This document shows positions 29,701 through 40,700 of a stretch of 64,000 bases of DNA, one piece after another (within the stretch, counting starts at the first letter, position 1; each line of letters begins with the position of its first letter). The notes under the pieces are model-generated. The model was not told the DNA's origin. It saw only the letters and a list, made by a program, of their open reading frames with translations, and did not search any database. The stretch is from Ifrita kowaldi (taxonomy: Eukaryota; Chordata; Aves; Passeriformes; Cinclosomatidae), in assembly GCA_013398055.1 (NCBI GenBank), contig VZRS01006541.1, positions 301,574-365,573 on the forward strand. The letters are read 5' to 3'. A program made the translations under genes and the position numbers.

Positions 29701-30503
29701 TTTTGCCAATTTTTTTCCCCTGTATTCAATTTAATTCCACTTGTTTTAACTCTGCAGTCATTCTTTGCTTTAGCGACACAGTGCGCAATGTTTTTTGTCT
29801 CAGCTAAATGCTTTGGTTATGTTTGGTAGTACCTTAGCAAAATAAGCACTTTCTATTCATTACCTAAATTAGTGACTGGAACATTCTGGTGTTTTTCTTC
29901 TCTTTGGTTATAGGTGCTGTCATACAGATAAACGTATCCGGTGGACTGAACAGAAGTCAATATTTAATAAATGACTGCCTTATAGGAACTTCATCTAAAC
30001 TGTGAAATTAATAATAAATGTTTTCAAATAGATGCTTTCCACCATAAGGCCTTTTGAATCATTTATAAGTTGAGTCCCTTCAGTAAATCTTTTCATATTT
30101 AATGCATTAAGTTGGAGTATTTATTTCATTTCTGAAAAGAACAAAGAATGAGATTCAAGAGGAAAATCACCGAGGGTTTGGATGAAAGGAAGACCACAAC
30201 ATGTTTACGGTCATATACAACTAGATGGAGGTAGACTGTGCATTTAGGTAGAACCTTAAATAAAACCTTATTCATCCTGTCCTCAACCAAAGGCTTAAGT
30301 TTTGCATTTATATCTGAAATATCACTCCTCCAGTACTCCCTCATTATGCAGAGCAAACATTTGAAGAAGCTGTTAAAAAACTTGTGGTGGGCTCTTTTCC
30401 ACAGCACAGACAGCAAACAACTAACCCTACCCACCTGCTGCCGGTCTCCTCCCCTCCACCATTTACTGCTCGTGTGGAGGTCCATTGAGGAGACTGCTGA
30501 ATT
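20781..30503. other. Non-coding unique sequence, no gene recognised
   Basis: This AT-rich stretch runs up to the - strand CR1. Open frames reach about 121 codons (26118-26483 -), 119 (30126-30485 -) and 117 (23857-24210 +), with no domain, signal peptide or conserved motif I can recognise. A purine-rich tract of about 40 bases lies at 21954-21995. A possible splice acceptor with a short open continuation at about 29890-29974 is described under findings and is not strong enough to annotate as an exon. No RNA gene or tandem array is visible. Confidence 0.65.
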
Positions 30504-31440
30504 TTAGAATTACAGGATCATAGAATGGTTTGGGTTGGAAGGCATCTCAAAGATCATCTCATTCCAACCCCCTGCCATGGGTGGGGACATCTTCCACTAG
30601 ACCAGGTTGCTCAGAGCCCCATCCAACCTGGCCTTGAACACTTCCAGGGAAGGGGCATCCACAACTTCTCTGGGCAACCTCTTCCGGTGACTCACCGCTC
30701 TCACAGTAAATAATTCCTTCCTAGTATCTAATCTAAATCTATTGTCATTCAGTTCGAATACATTCCCCCTCGTCCTGTCGCTCCATGCTCTTATAAACAG
30801 TCCCTCTCCATCTCTCTTGTAGGCTCCCTTCAGGTACTGAAAGGCAGCAAGTAGGTCACTCCTAAGCCTTCCCTTTTCCAGGCTGAACAATACAATCCTC
30901 TCAGCCTTTCCTGGTAGGAGCGATGCTCCATCCCTCCAATCATCTTGGTGGCCTCCTCTGGACTCACTCCAACAGGTCCATGTCCTTCCTGTGCTGGGGA
31001 CCCCAGAGCTGATGCAGCACTGCAAGTGGGGTCTCACCACAGCAGAGCAGAGGGGCAGAATCCCCTCCCTTGCCCTGCTGGCTGTGCTGGTTTTGATGCA
31101 GTCCAAGATACGATTATCTCTCTTGACTGTGAGCCAGCTCACGTCCAGCATCATCCTCTCACCCACCAGCACCCCCAAGCCCTTCTCAGCAGGGCTGCTC
31201 TTGATCAGTTCATCCCCCAGCCTGTGTTGGTACAGGGGGTTGCCCTGACCCGGGTGCAGCACCTTGCACTGGGTCTTATTAAGCCTCATGAGATTCCCAT
31301 GGGCCCATGTCTTGAGCTTGTCCAGGCCCCTCTGAAGGTTCCCCCTCACCCTTTCCCAGTCTGTCTGTGCCTCTCCCTGCTCCAGAAGGACTGTTGGCAA
31401 ATATGCAGAACAAATTTTTCCCTCAGTGCCTGACTGAGGA
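30504..31440 (-). mobile_element. CR1 LINE, 5'-truncated, best preserved copy
   Basis: Read on the - strand, this is the 3' portion of a chicken-repeat-1 (CR1) non-LTR retrotransposon: the C-terminal end of ORF2, a stop at 30597-30599, and a short 3' UTR of about 90 bases. The UTR holds the family's typical segment (on the + strand 'gtttgggttggaaggcatct' near 30530-30549). It ends in degenerate octamers ATTCTATG, ATCCTGTA and ATTCTAAA at about 30507-30535. CR1 moves by target-primed reverse transcription with its own endonuclease and reverse transcriptase. Both of those domains are absent here because the copy is 5' truncated near 31400-31440. The 5' boundary is uncertain because similarity fades gradually. 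Most of this element (30645 onward) lies in the duplicated unit and appears again from 32425. Confidence 0.93.
30597..31400 (-). pseudogene. CR1 ORF2 C-terminal remnant (267 codons, frame-damaged)
   Basis: The open frame reads as the region downstream of the reverse transcriptase core in CR1 ORF2. Recognisable family blocks in order are: LQRGLDKLKTWAHGNLM (residues 22-38), NKTQCKVLHPGQGNP (41-55), SSPAEKGLGVLVGE (68-81), NRILDCI (96-102), PLCSAVVRPHL (116-126), FSLEKGRLRSDLLAAFQYLKG (172-192, beginning at F172), DRTRGN (208-213), FRLDTRKELFTVRAV (222-236) and LPREVVDAPSLEVF (242-255). Residues about 130-168 do not match the family. The expected coding (a LWGPQHRKDMDLLE-like run) sits in another frame there, so two indels shift the frame out and back. 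The frame therefore stays open without encoding an intact product. The endonuclease and catalytic reverse transcriptase domains are absent, so it cannot mobilise itself. Confidence 0.85.
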
Positions 31441-32423
31441 CAAGCTTGGGCACCTGTGTGGATGAAGCTGAATTACAAGTGATTATTTCAGTATGACGTG
31501 CTTGTAAAAACCAGTGTTCAGGTTTACAGGCACTTCATGGGGACAGAGTGGCCATGAGAAGAGATGGAGGCTTGCTCCATGTAATGTACTTGGATTTGAT
31601 ACAGTGATAACAGCATTTAATCTGAAGAAAATGTAAATGTTTCCAAGAGCTTTAAAACACTGGCATTTGTCATCTGTGTTTGTTTGGACACCAAGACAGC
31701 TAGCATCTTCTATTGAAAATTATTAATTATTTCATTTTCAAAAGCTAGAAAATGTGTAAGAATGCATTTAAGATCAAGGCACCAAAATAAAAATCAATCT
31801 TATTTTTGCTTATCTGAAAATTATGAATCACCTTTTTTTTGCTTCTTCCTGCAAATACGTGCTCTAAAAATGTTTGTAATGCAGGTCTTCTGAATGAGTT
31901 TATGGTATTAAATTTACACTTTTTATTGTAAAGGTCAATGCTGCTAATATATGCAAGATGTTTTGCATCTGTAACACACAGACTAGCAGTTACTATTAGC
32001 AGCACCCTGCCTATTTACTTTGCTGTGATACCCATTTGTCTGAAAGGAATGTTTATGCTGTCGTTACCATTAACAAGATTAGGATCTGTTCAAATGACCT
32101 GATTTTGGCTGCACAAGGCAAATGAATAGCATGAGGTGTATCTTAGTCTGATACCCTGCAGATTCAGTAGGTCCCACTGTGATACCAGGCCCTGATGTAA
32201 TTTTGTCTTACATTAATACAAAGCAGCAGGATGTAGCCATGGATGAACAAGCTCCTTGCCTCCCCACCAATGAATCATGCAGAAACTGTGAAAAGCAGCA
32301 GCTCAGTTTTCCATTCTCAGTCCTTAACTGGAAATATTTCTTTAATACAGTACAGAACAGACCAGAACCACAAGAATTACCTTTGTAAAGCAGAGGAGAT
32401 ACTTCCCAGCAGGACAGAAAGGG
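30645..32423. repeat. 1,779-bp direct duplication, copy 1
   Basis: This block recurs at 32425-34203 with a constant offset of 1,780 bases. Reading the two side by side, I found only two mismatches: C31172 against T32952, and C31664 against G33444. There were no indels. Copy 1 contains most of the - strand CR1 (to about 31440) and about 980 bases of unique AT-rich flank. Its end at 32423 is followed by one N. The unique part (31441-32423) has only short open frames (86 codons at 31745-32005 -, 69 at 32179-32388 +) with no recognisable product. The near identity, and the N exactly at the junction, point to an unmerged contig overlap or two alleles laid end to end rather than a biological tandem duplication. 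Confidence 0.95.
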
Positions 32424-32424
32424 N
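32424..32424. other. Single-N assembly join
   Basis: One ambiguous base separates the two copies of the 1,779-bp unit. The sequence to its left matches the right end of the unit (compare 34184-34203), and the sequence to its right starts inside the CR1 (compare 30645 onward). A one-base gap at an exact duplication boundary is what a scaffolder writes when contigs overlap or their estimated distance is zero or negative. Confidence 0.95.
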
Positions 32425-33220
32425 CAGGGAAGGGGCATCCACAACTTCTCTGGGCAACCTCTTCCGGTGACTCACCGCTCTCACAGTAAATAATTCCTTC
32501 CTAGTATCTAATCTAAATCTATTGTCATTCAGTTCGAATACATTCCCCCTCGTCCTGTCGCTCCATGCTCTTATAAACAGTCCCTCTCCATCTCTCTTGT
32601 AGGCTCCCTTCAGGTACTGAAAGGCAGCAAGTAGGTCACTCCTAAGCCTTCCCTTTTCCAGGCTGAACAATACAATCCTCTCAGCCTTTCCTGGTAGGAG
32701 CGATGCTCCATCCCTCCAATCATCTTGGTGGCCTCCTCTGGACTCACTCCAACAGGTCCATGTCCTTCCTGTGCTGGGGACCCCAGAGCTGATGCAGCAC
32801 TGCAAGTGGGGTCTCACCACAGCAGAGCAGAGGGGCAGAATCCCCTCCCTTGCCCTGCTGGCTGTGCTGGTTTTGATGCAGTCCAAGATACGATTATCTC
32901 TCTTGACTGTGAGCCAGCTCACGTCCAGCATCATCCTCTCACCCACCAGCATCCCCAAGCCCTTCTCAGCAGGGCTGCTCTTGATCAGTTCATCCCCCAG
33001 CCTGTGTTGGTACAGGGGGTTGCCCTGACCCGGGTGCAGCACCTTGCACTGGGTCTTATTAAGCCTCATGAGATTCCCATGGGCCCATGTCTTGAGCTTG
33101 TCCAGGCCCCTCTGAAGGTTCCCCCTCACCCTTTCCCAGTCTGTCTGTGCCTCTCCCTGCTCCAGAAGGACTGTTGGCAAATATGCAGAACAAATTTTTC
33201 CCTCAGTGCCTGACTGAGGA
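32425..33220 (-). mobile_element. CR1 LINE, duplicate copy lacking the 3' tail
   Basis: This is the same CR1 fragment as at 30504-31440, carried in the second copy of the duplicated unit. It starts abruptly at 32425 inside the ORF2 end, about 50 bases short of the stop codon seen in the first copy, so the stop, 3' UTR and octamers are missing. The frame runs from 33180 down across the N into unrelated sequence and terminates only by chance. It should not be counted as an independent insertion: the two copies share the same truncation, the same frame damage and the same flank, and differ by a single base within the element. Confidence 0.9.
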
Positions 33221-34203
33221 CAAGCTTGGGCACCTGTGTGGATGAAGCTGAATTACAAGTGATTATTTCAGTATGACGTGCTTGTAAAAACCAGTGTTCA
33301 GGTTTACAGGCACTTCATGGGGACAGAGTGGCCATGAGAAGAGATGGAGGCTTGCTCCATGTAATGTACTTGGATTTGATACAGTGATAACAGCATTTAA
33401 TCTGAAGAAAATGTAAATGTTTCCAAGAGCTTTAAAACACTGGGATTTGTCATCTGTGTTTGTTTGGACACCAAGACAGCTAGCATCTTCTATTGAAAAT
33501 TATTAATTATTTCATTTTCAAAAGCTAGAAAATGTGTAAGAATGCATTTAAGATCAAGGCACCAAAATAAAAATCAATCTTATTTTTGCTTATCTGAAAA
33601 TTATGAATCACCTTTTTTTTGCTTCTTCCTGCAAATACGTGCTCTAAAAATGTTTGTAATGCAGGTCTTCTGAATGAGTTTATGGTATTAAATTTACACT
33701 TTTTATTGTAAAGGTCAATGCTGCTAATATATGCAAGATGTTTTGCATCTGTAACACACAGACTAGCAGTTACTATTAGCAGCACCCTGCCTATTTACTT
33801 TGCTGTGATACCCATTTGTCTGAAAGGAATGTTTATGCTGTCGTTACCATTAACAAGATTAGGATCTGTTCAAATGACCTGATTTTGGCTGCACAAGGCA
33901 AATGAATAGCATGAGGTGTATCTTAGTCTGATACCCTGCAGATTCAGTAGGTCCCACTGTGATACCAGGCCCTGATGTAATTTTGTCTTACATTAATACA
34001 AAGCAGCAGGATGTAGCCATGGATGAACAAGCTCCTTGCCTCCCCACCAATGAATCATGCAGAAACTGTGAAAAGCAGCAGCTCAGTTTTCCATTCTCAG
34101 TCCTTAACTGGAAATATTTCTTTAATACAGTACAGAACAGACCAGAACCACAAGAATTACCTTTGTAAAGCAGAGGAGATACTTCCCAGCAGGACAGAAA
34201 GGG
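32425..34203. repeat. 1,779-bp direct duplication, copy 2
   Basis: Second copy of the block at 30645-32423, in the same orientation, with the two substitutions noted there. It begins within the ORF2 end of the CR1, so this copy of the element has no 3' UTR or octamer tail. It ends at 34203 and then continues into unique sequence ('tgggaggatactgatggtga') that has no counterpart after copy 1. The C-to-T change alters a valine codon to methionine at residue 77 of the CR1 open frame. The unique flank within this copy is 33221-34203. If the duplication is an artefact, this copy and the following unique sequence are one contig and copy 1 is the overlapping end of the preceding contig. Confidence 0.95.
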
Positions 34204-37200
34204 GTGGGAGGATACTGATGGTGATTGAGATTTTAGACATATGCGGTATTTGATATCAGCCTTGCAAAGCTCTCACTGTACTGGCACAGACTAATCTTCC
34301 CATGCACAGAAACACGTGCTGATTTAGGCATTGCATATTCTGCCAAGCATTGAGACAGCTGGAAGCTGAATATCCTAAAGTGCAGCACCCTGGGGTCCTC
34401 TGGGCTGAATCAGCCCTTTCTAGTTTCTGCACATGTACACATGAGGTATCAAATCTACACTAGGCACTGTAGCTGAAATTTTTAAGAGGCTTAAAACAAA
34501 TATTTTTTTTTTCTCAGCAGCCTGACTAAAACACAGTGCTCATTCTATAAAGATCTAAAGTTATAGAATTCCTTACACTGATTTGACAATTTCATTATGA
34601 TTGGTTAATAAATCACTGTATCCAAGTGTAACATTATTTGTTTGCAAAAGATACTTTTCATTGGTTATAAGGCTCTCTGGCAACTGCGTTTAAATTAAAA
34701 ACTCTGGATGTATGCTATAAAAATAGAGTGCAGACCCTGCTCAAATTCACAGATTCATTTAAACTTCTGCTTTAAATTTCAATAAAGTTTCCAAACTCTT
34801 AAGATCTTTACCACTTCTGACCAGTTGCACTAGTGATACTGCCATTGTTTAGTTACAGTAGTGATACTGCCATTGTTTAGTTACAGTAGTGATACTGCCA
34901 TTGTTTAGGTAAGCAATTACACAGAAAGCATTTCTTTGCCAATAGTCTATTTTTGGATTCCTGACTGCCATATATTCATAGACAGGAGAATGAATACTTT
35001 TTTCACTTTTGTTTTAAAGAAAATTAATTGTTTAAACTGAAGTTTTGAGGAGAAAATGAATACAAGATCCCATCTTTTACTTTCTGTAACAGTATCTGAT
35101 GTAATGTTTATGTCTCCTCAAGAGTTCTTTTCAGTAGGAGGAATATTTAGAGGAAAAAAAAGGGGATCTGTCTCCCAGACTTATCCCAGAAGCCCTTAAG
35201 TTTAAAATTCTATCAAACAAGTTAAAATGTAAAAATTGATGTTTCCTCTGTTGTCAGATATTAGACACCATGAAATGTTGTTGGTTCAGGTTTTCTTCTT
35301 GTTGAGAATATTATTAGGCCAGAGCAGCAAGAAAGGAATATTGGAAACAATTTTTAGTCCTACTGCTTCCCAGAGTCTGTCTAAATTAGTGCAAATGGCT
35401 CTGCAGCTTACCATCAATGTTCTGATACAAACAGCTGGTTAGGTCACTGCTTAATTAAAGACTCACTGTATTTATCCTGCAAGGTGGCACCTGCTTCCTG
35501 GAGGCTGTGTTAAATCAAGGTCCAAGGTTTTCACAGTTTTAGAGGAAGTAGCCTCCCCCCAACTTTTGCTCCTCCACACCCCCAATATATAAGCACTCAA
35601 GCTGTAAACAATACTCTAACACACACAAACATATTTTTTCCTGACAGAAAATGCAGCTCCTCTTATTTCAGTTTTTGGAGACTGGAGAGGCAAGACTCAT
35701 GCTGTTATTTTCTCTAAGGAGCATCATGTGGATTTAAACACAATTATTTGTGAACATGGACAAATTTCAGAATTCCTGTGTTCTCCCACAGGCTCTACTG
35801 CGAATACAGTCTAACAGCTGCAGATAACGTTAGTGAAGTGCAGAAAAGCCTATTACATAGAAAGTGAGAAGTCAATACCATCTTTGTAGTCATATACTGA
35901 TATGAAGGAAAGGAAATATCTTGTGTGAAAACTTCTATTTGATTTTGCCCAGGGCTATGAGAAATTAATAATCAAGGATTTAGCCACGCTGGATTAAGAT
36001 TTTATTGCTCCTAAGCACCAGCCCAACCTGACTGGCTGTATGCCAGAGAACTCAGTTCCTTGAGAAAGAAGAAATTGCAGTTTTCTAGGAGGGGGAAACA
36101 GTTTGTACCTCAGGTGCAGTCTGATAACCTGGTTGACATCTACCCCATCAACAGTTTAACCATCAAATGGGGTGTACAAAAGAAGTACTCTATTTTGGTG
36201 TTTCTCCAAGAGCAGTAATAATTCCCAGGCAAAAGCAAAATTTCCCACATGCCACCTTTTCTCCTTCAGAGAGTGGAGAGGAAAAGGAAATATGTTTCCA
36301 GCAGATTTTCTAAGTCACCATCACCCCAGGTGGGAGTGACTTTGCAGGTTTACTCTGGGTTAATAGCACAAACTATGTTTAGATGAGGGTTGGCACTTTG
36401 ACCATGACGTCTTGCTTAACCAGTCTGATGGTAGGTTTTTTTCTGCTGGGCTTAGCAGAGCCTGGCAGCAACTTGATCACAAAAGAACTTTCTTTCCTTG
36501 TGCTGCCATCAAGCAGCAACATTACACAGTACAGAAAGTCTCCCACAAGAATCTGTACGGCCTTAGAGAACTTGCTTAAAGATGAAAATCATGAAGGCAG
36601 TGGTTGGGAAAAAAAAATGAAAAGGAAAGTAATGTTTTCTGCTAAGAGCTTGAAAGAAGGGAAGAAGAAGAATACAAAGTCAGGAATGAAGATGACATTT
36701 GCTATTGTCTCCTAATAAAATACAAAAATGATTCAGAAAAGCTGAGGAGGAATAATTCAATGAAAACAATCAGTAAGGAATTTACACTGAAACAAACAAA
36801 CAGAAAGTAACGAGAGAAAGCTGGCAAGGCAAGCTGTTGAATTGTCATTGTGGGACATACCAATCTGTGTGAGATGGCTAAGAATAGCTAACTCAATCCA
36901 GGCAGATGCAAAAGGGTGGAAATGACAGCAAGTCCCTGACAATTCAGTCTGGAGTGTCACTCTTATACATTCTGTCATTTCGGTTTTGTGCAGTGCAAGC
37001 CACATTTTATCTCATCAATGACAAACAGATTATTTCCCATTGCAAAGAATCTTATTTGATTAATACAAACAACACCTATCTTAGCTGTCATCTAGCCCTA
37101 TTTTTTTTTCATTACAGGAAACTGTATTTTGGCTGCTAGCAGTTTGCTGGTAAATCTCCCTCTATCCTGGGTGCGATCATGGTACTGAGATCACCAGCAC

Positions 37201-37269
37201 TGCAGCACACAAGTTGTTACATCTGAAAGTTGTGTCCATGCCTGCTAGACACAACGTGTTAATCTCACC
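34204..37269. other. Non-coding unique sequence, no gene recognised
   Basis: AT-rich sequence apart from the 28-bp tandem repeat at 34831-34908. The longest frame is 110 codons (36383-36715 +). It starts with a hydrophobic stretch (VGFFLLGLAEPG, about residues 17-28) and ends lysine-rich, but has no recognisable domain and no supporting gene context, so I do not call it. An AAAC microrepeat lies near 36792-36803. Nothing else is identifiable. Confidence 0.65.
34831..34908. repeat. 28-bp tandem repeat, 2.8 copies
   Basis: The unit starts TAGTGATACTGCCATTGTTT and ends AGTTACAG. Copies begin at 34831, 34859 and 34887. The third stops after 22 bases, where the sequence departs into 'gtaagcaattac'. 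The two full copies and the partial copy are identical, which suggests a recent replication-slippage or unequal-exchange origin, or a variable-number locus. Confidence 0.95.
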
Positions 37270-37793
37270 CTCAGTACTCCAGTTGGAGTTCTTGTCCCGC
37301 TCCAGGCTCCCCAGCACAGGGCAGGCATGAAACTACTGGAAAGTGTCAGGCAAAGGGTCAGAAAAATGATTAACGGACACAAGCATCCCTCCTATGCAGA
37401 GGCTGAAGGAATTGGGACTCTTCAGCCTGGAAGGTGAGGAGAAGGATCAATCAAGGGATCTTATCCATGTATATCAATACCTGATGTGAAGAGTAGAGGA
37501 GATGGAGCCAGGTTCTTCTCAGTGGTGTTCTATGTCAGCGTTAGAGACAATGAGCATAAACTGAAATACATAAAATTCCATGTAAATATACCATATGATT
37601 TTTCTATTATTTTAAAATTTTATTTTACTGTGAGGATTTCCCAGAAAGGCTACGGAGTGTCCACCCTTGGAAATATTCAAAACCCAGTTGGGTATGATCC
37701 TGAGCCATCTTCTCTCACAGACTGTGCTCTGAGCAGGGCAGTAGCATTAGATCATAACCATAGATGACTTTCAAACTCAGCTATTCTGTGATT
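37270..37793 (+). mobile_element. Old CR1 LINE, ORF2 end and 3' tail
   Basis: Degraded CR1 in sense orientation. Blocks in family order are: 'ccaggctccccagcacaggg' (about 37301-37320), 'actactggaaagtgtcaggc' (37331-37350), 'ggctgaaggaattgggactc' and 'ttcagcctggaaggtgagga' (about 37400-37440), 'gatggagccaggttcttctc' (about 37500-37520), 'tttactgtgaggatttccca' (about 37624-37643), 'cacccttggaaatattcaaa' (about 37661-37680), and 'gagcagggcagtagcattag' near the end. It terminates in 'attctgtgattgg' (37783-37795), the CR1 octamer signal. A 93-codon frame (37486-37767) partly follows the ancient coding sense but is broken on both sides. It is 5' truncated and non-functional. The left boundary is approximate. 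Confidence 0.88.
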
Positions 37794-40700
37794 GGTATAA
37801 TCTGTAAATGCAAGGAAAAAAGTGCCTGTCTTAAAATGTTGACATATAACTAAAATGGTATATCATGTCACTATGCACTGCTCCAGGATATGATGTTCAC
37901 TGGGACAGTTTAACTTGACACTGTCAGAACACTGGCTTGTTGCAGGTTATAGGGCCATTATGCTAATAACCCACATCACAGAAGTCTGTAGATTCTTCTG
38001 TTTTATTACTTCCTAATGTACAACAAATGTCAAGGTACTTCATGAAAAGTGATAATCGCTGCTGTATTTCCCATCACTGACGACATTTAAAAATATATGT
38101 ATGCTTCAAAGCATAGTCACATCCAGGTTCTTTGACATGACAAATATTAACTGAAGGCTGGGTAAAAAAAGATCTTCTGTTGGTCCCTAAACCTGAGCAG
38201 CACTGAGCTCCCCTCCCTTCACTTGAGGGTAAAGTCCTGCCTGGGAAGAATGGGCGTTTTGCCTTTCCATTCAGTAGGGCCAGAACCTGGCAAGTAATCA
38301 GCTCTGATATACACCTTTAAAGTAATGGGCAAATGCTCCACAACAGTCAATATAAAATACTATGGGATGCTTTCATGGATTTCCCCAGCAGACACAGAGC
38401 TACGAATAATTAAACTTAATTTAGTTAAAACTTGCACTGTTAACCACCTAAAAATGCTCGAGGATTACTTATAATTAGGGTTCAAGCAAAGCCTCAACCG
38501 AAATTGCGTGCAACAGGCATGGGGATCCTAACCACCCTTTCCTCCTGCTCTCAGTTAGTACAAGCTGATGACCCTATTATTAATGAAATCTCTGAGACTG
38601 GCACAAGCTGAATCCCAACACCTCTCTCTCCCCATCCAGAGGGATGAAGGAAGTTTTTGGTGTTTCCTGGTGGATGGTTGCAAGAAAAGCATAGGAGCGG
38701 GTGCAGTGGGAGCTTCAGCTCAGGAAGCCATCAATAGCCTGCTAACTCTTCAGGATATTCTGCTGTCTTGTGGGTACCACCAGAAATCAGTTTTTTAGCA
38801 TAGGTTGTGATAGACTTTCCACTCAGCTGAGTCCTACTGATTTTTAAAGGGTTTGGATGACTCGTAAGAGCTTCGCAGGCAGGCATCTGACAGCTCAGGG
38901 CAGGGTTGAAGAGATGCAGGGCAAAAACATCATGGTGAGGTGGACAAGATGAAGGCTTAAGCAAATGAGATTAAAACCCTTTTAAGTTTGGATGACTGGA
39001 ATGTTTAATTTATGCTTACCCACAGTTTGGATTAAAATAAATCTACTTTCAGGTCACCTTTTGCAGCTTTATTTCAGATCCCTTATCTGAAGCAAAGTGG
39101 AGGACAGAGTAAAGTTGGCACAACTGGTGACACAAGTGAATGCAGTGACTTTCTTCAGCATGTACTGGAACGACACTTTAAATCCAGCTTCTTAAAAGAT
39201 GTGCTCTTTGATTGTATCCAGTCTGTCATAGGCTTCAAAGATATGTAGGCTTTCTGGGAACACACTGTAATATAATGACATTTTTTTTATATATAAGCCA
39301 AATATTTCAGAAAATTGACATCACAGATGACACAAATTTTAATCCTGTTAGAAGTATTACAAAAACCAGTGAATTGTATCTTCTTTGATTGTAGTTAATG
39401 ACCATTCATTATAATGAAAAAACAAAAAGTTTCTGACATCATCTCATGATATTCTCTTATCTGTAAAATAGTGATGATCACTGTCACAAGGGATAGAATA
39501 TATACATATGAAATAAAGATATTAGCCATCCTAGGTTTAGTATTACACACCATTAATCCAATGAAACAGGAAAAAAAAAAGCCAGCTAATTTGAAAAGAT
39601 CACAAATCGAGGAAAGACTATAAGAAAGTGAAAGAAAAATCTCGCCAGAGCATGATCATATTCAGCACCATTTTAGCTGACTGGCACTGCTACAAGCACC
39701 TCTGCTGAAAAACTCTGCAGAGCTACAGGGCAGCGCCCAGTCGAAAAGAGTGGGGAATTTCCCAGGAGTTAGAAAGCCTGAATTATTGAGGCAAACTGAA
39801 TAATGTGAACAACCTGTAGTTGCTTATATGCAGGAAAAACAGATAAAAAACCCCCAAACAACAAAACCCAGTGATCACCCTCATAGGCACACAAGTCTTC
39901 TGTAAAGAGGTATCCTTACAGTACAGGATAAGCATCAATGACAATTACTAATTCATATACAAAAGCATGTGTGTGCACATCTGCAGAGGTGAAGGTGGAA
40001 ATGAGCAACAGATATTTAAAAGCAAATATGTGCTGGCTGGTTTTACTATAAACACAACTCAGTGTTGCTGAGTTTCAACTAAAGTCCCAGTACAAAGTAC
40101 ATCCATACCAACAGATTTTTTCATGTAGAAATCTTTTCAGAAGTTGGAATGACATTTTATTTTTTGTTAATTTGTTTGGAGGAGGTGATGAATATTTTCA
40201 GATCCAATTATTTAATTGCAGACTTGCAGTTACCCTCTTAAAGACAGCACATAATTAAGACGGCAGAATATTGGTAAACAATGTATTGGTTTCAGTTATA
40301 AAAAGGGGAAGTTTTTTTTAGTAAGATTTCTTAGTTGTTTCCAATGTTTTTATTGAATATGTGCAGTTAAAAGACTGTAACTTAAAAAACTACTTCTGTT
40401 TTTATAAGTTACAATAAACATAAACAATATTCCAGCATTAGCCACATGCCAGACCTATGCAGTGGGGTTGCTGATGTAAATTCTTGTAGAGTTTGGAAAT
40501 AGTAGGGTAGTGAGTCCAAAATATGAAGACAAATTTTCTGCAAAGCAACCTAGATAATGGGCTATAGAAGCAAACAGTTGTGATCGATCTGAAAATCTCT
40601 GGAGGAGGTTAAAACCTTCTCAGCAAAATGAATAGATTTTGGCTACAGTCCTCAGTTACCATTAGTGAGAGGGGAGGAGGAAATGCTGCCCAAGAGCTGA

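Noticed and set aside
30945..31433. 162-codon + strand frame, repeated at 32725-33213
   Set aside because: It is the antisense shadow of the CR1 ORF2 end. Its perfect repetition comes from the duplicated unit, not from protein conservation.
31745..32005. 86-codon - strand frame found identically at 33525-33785
   Set aside because: Identity merely reflects the 1,779-bp duplication. There is no domain, no gene context and a composition typical of AT-rich chance frames.
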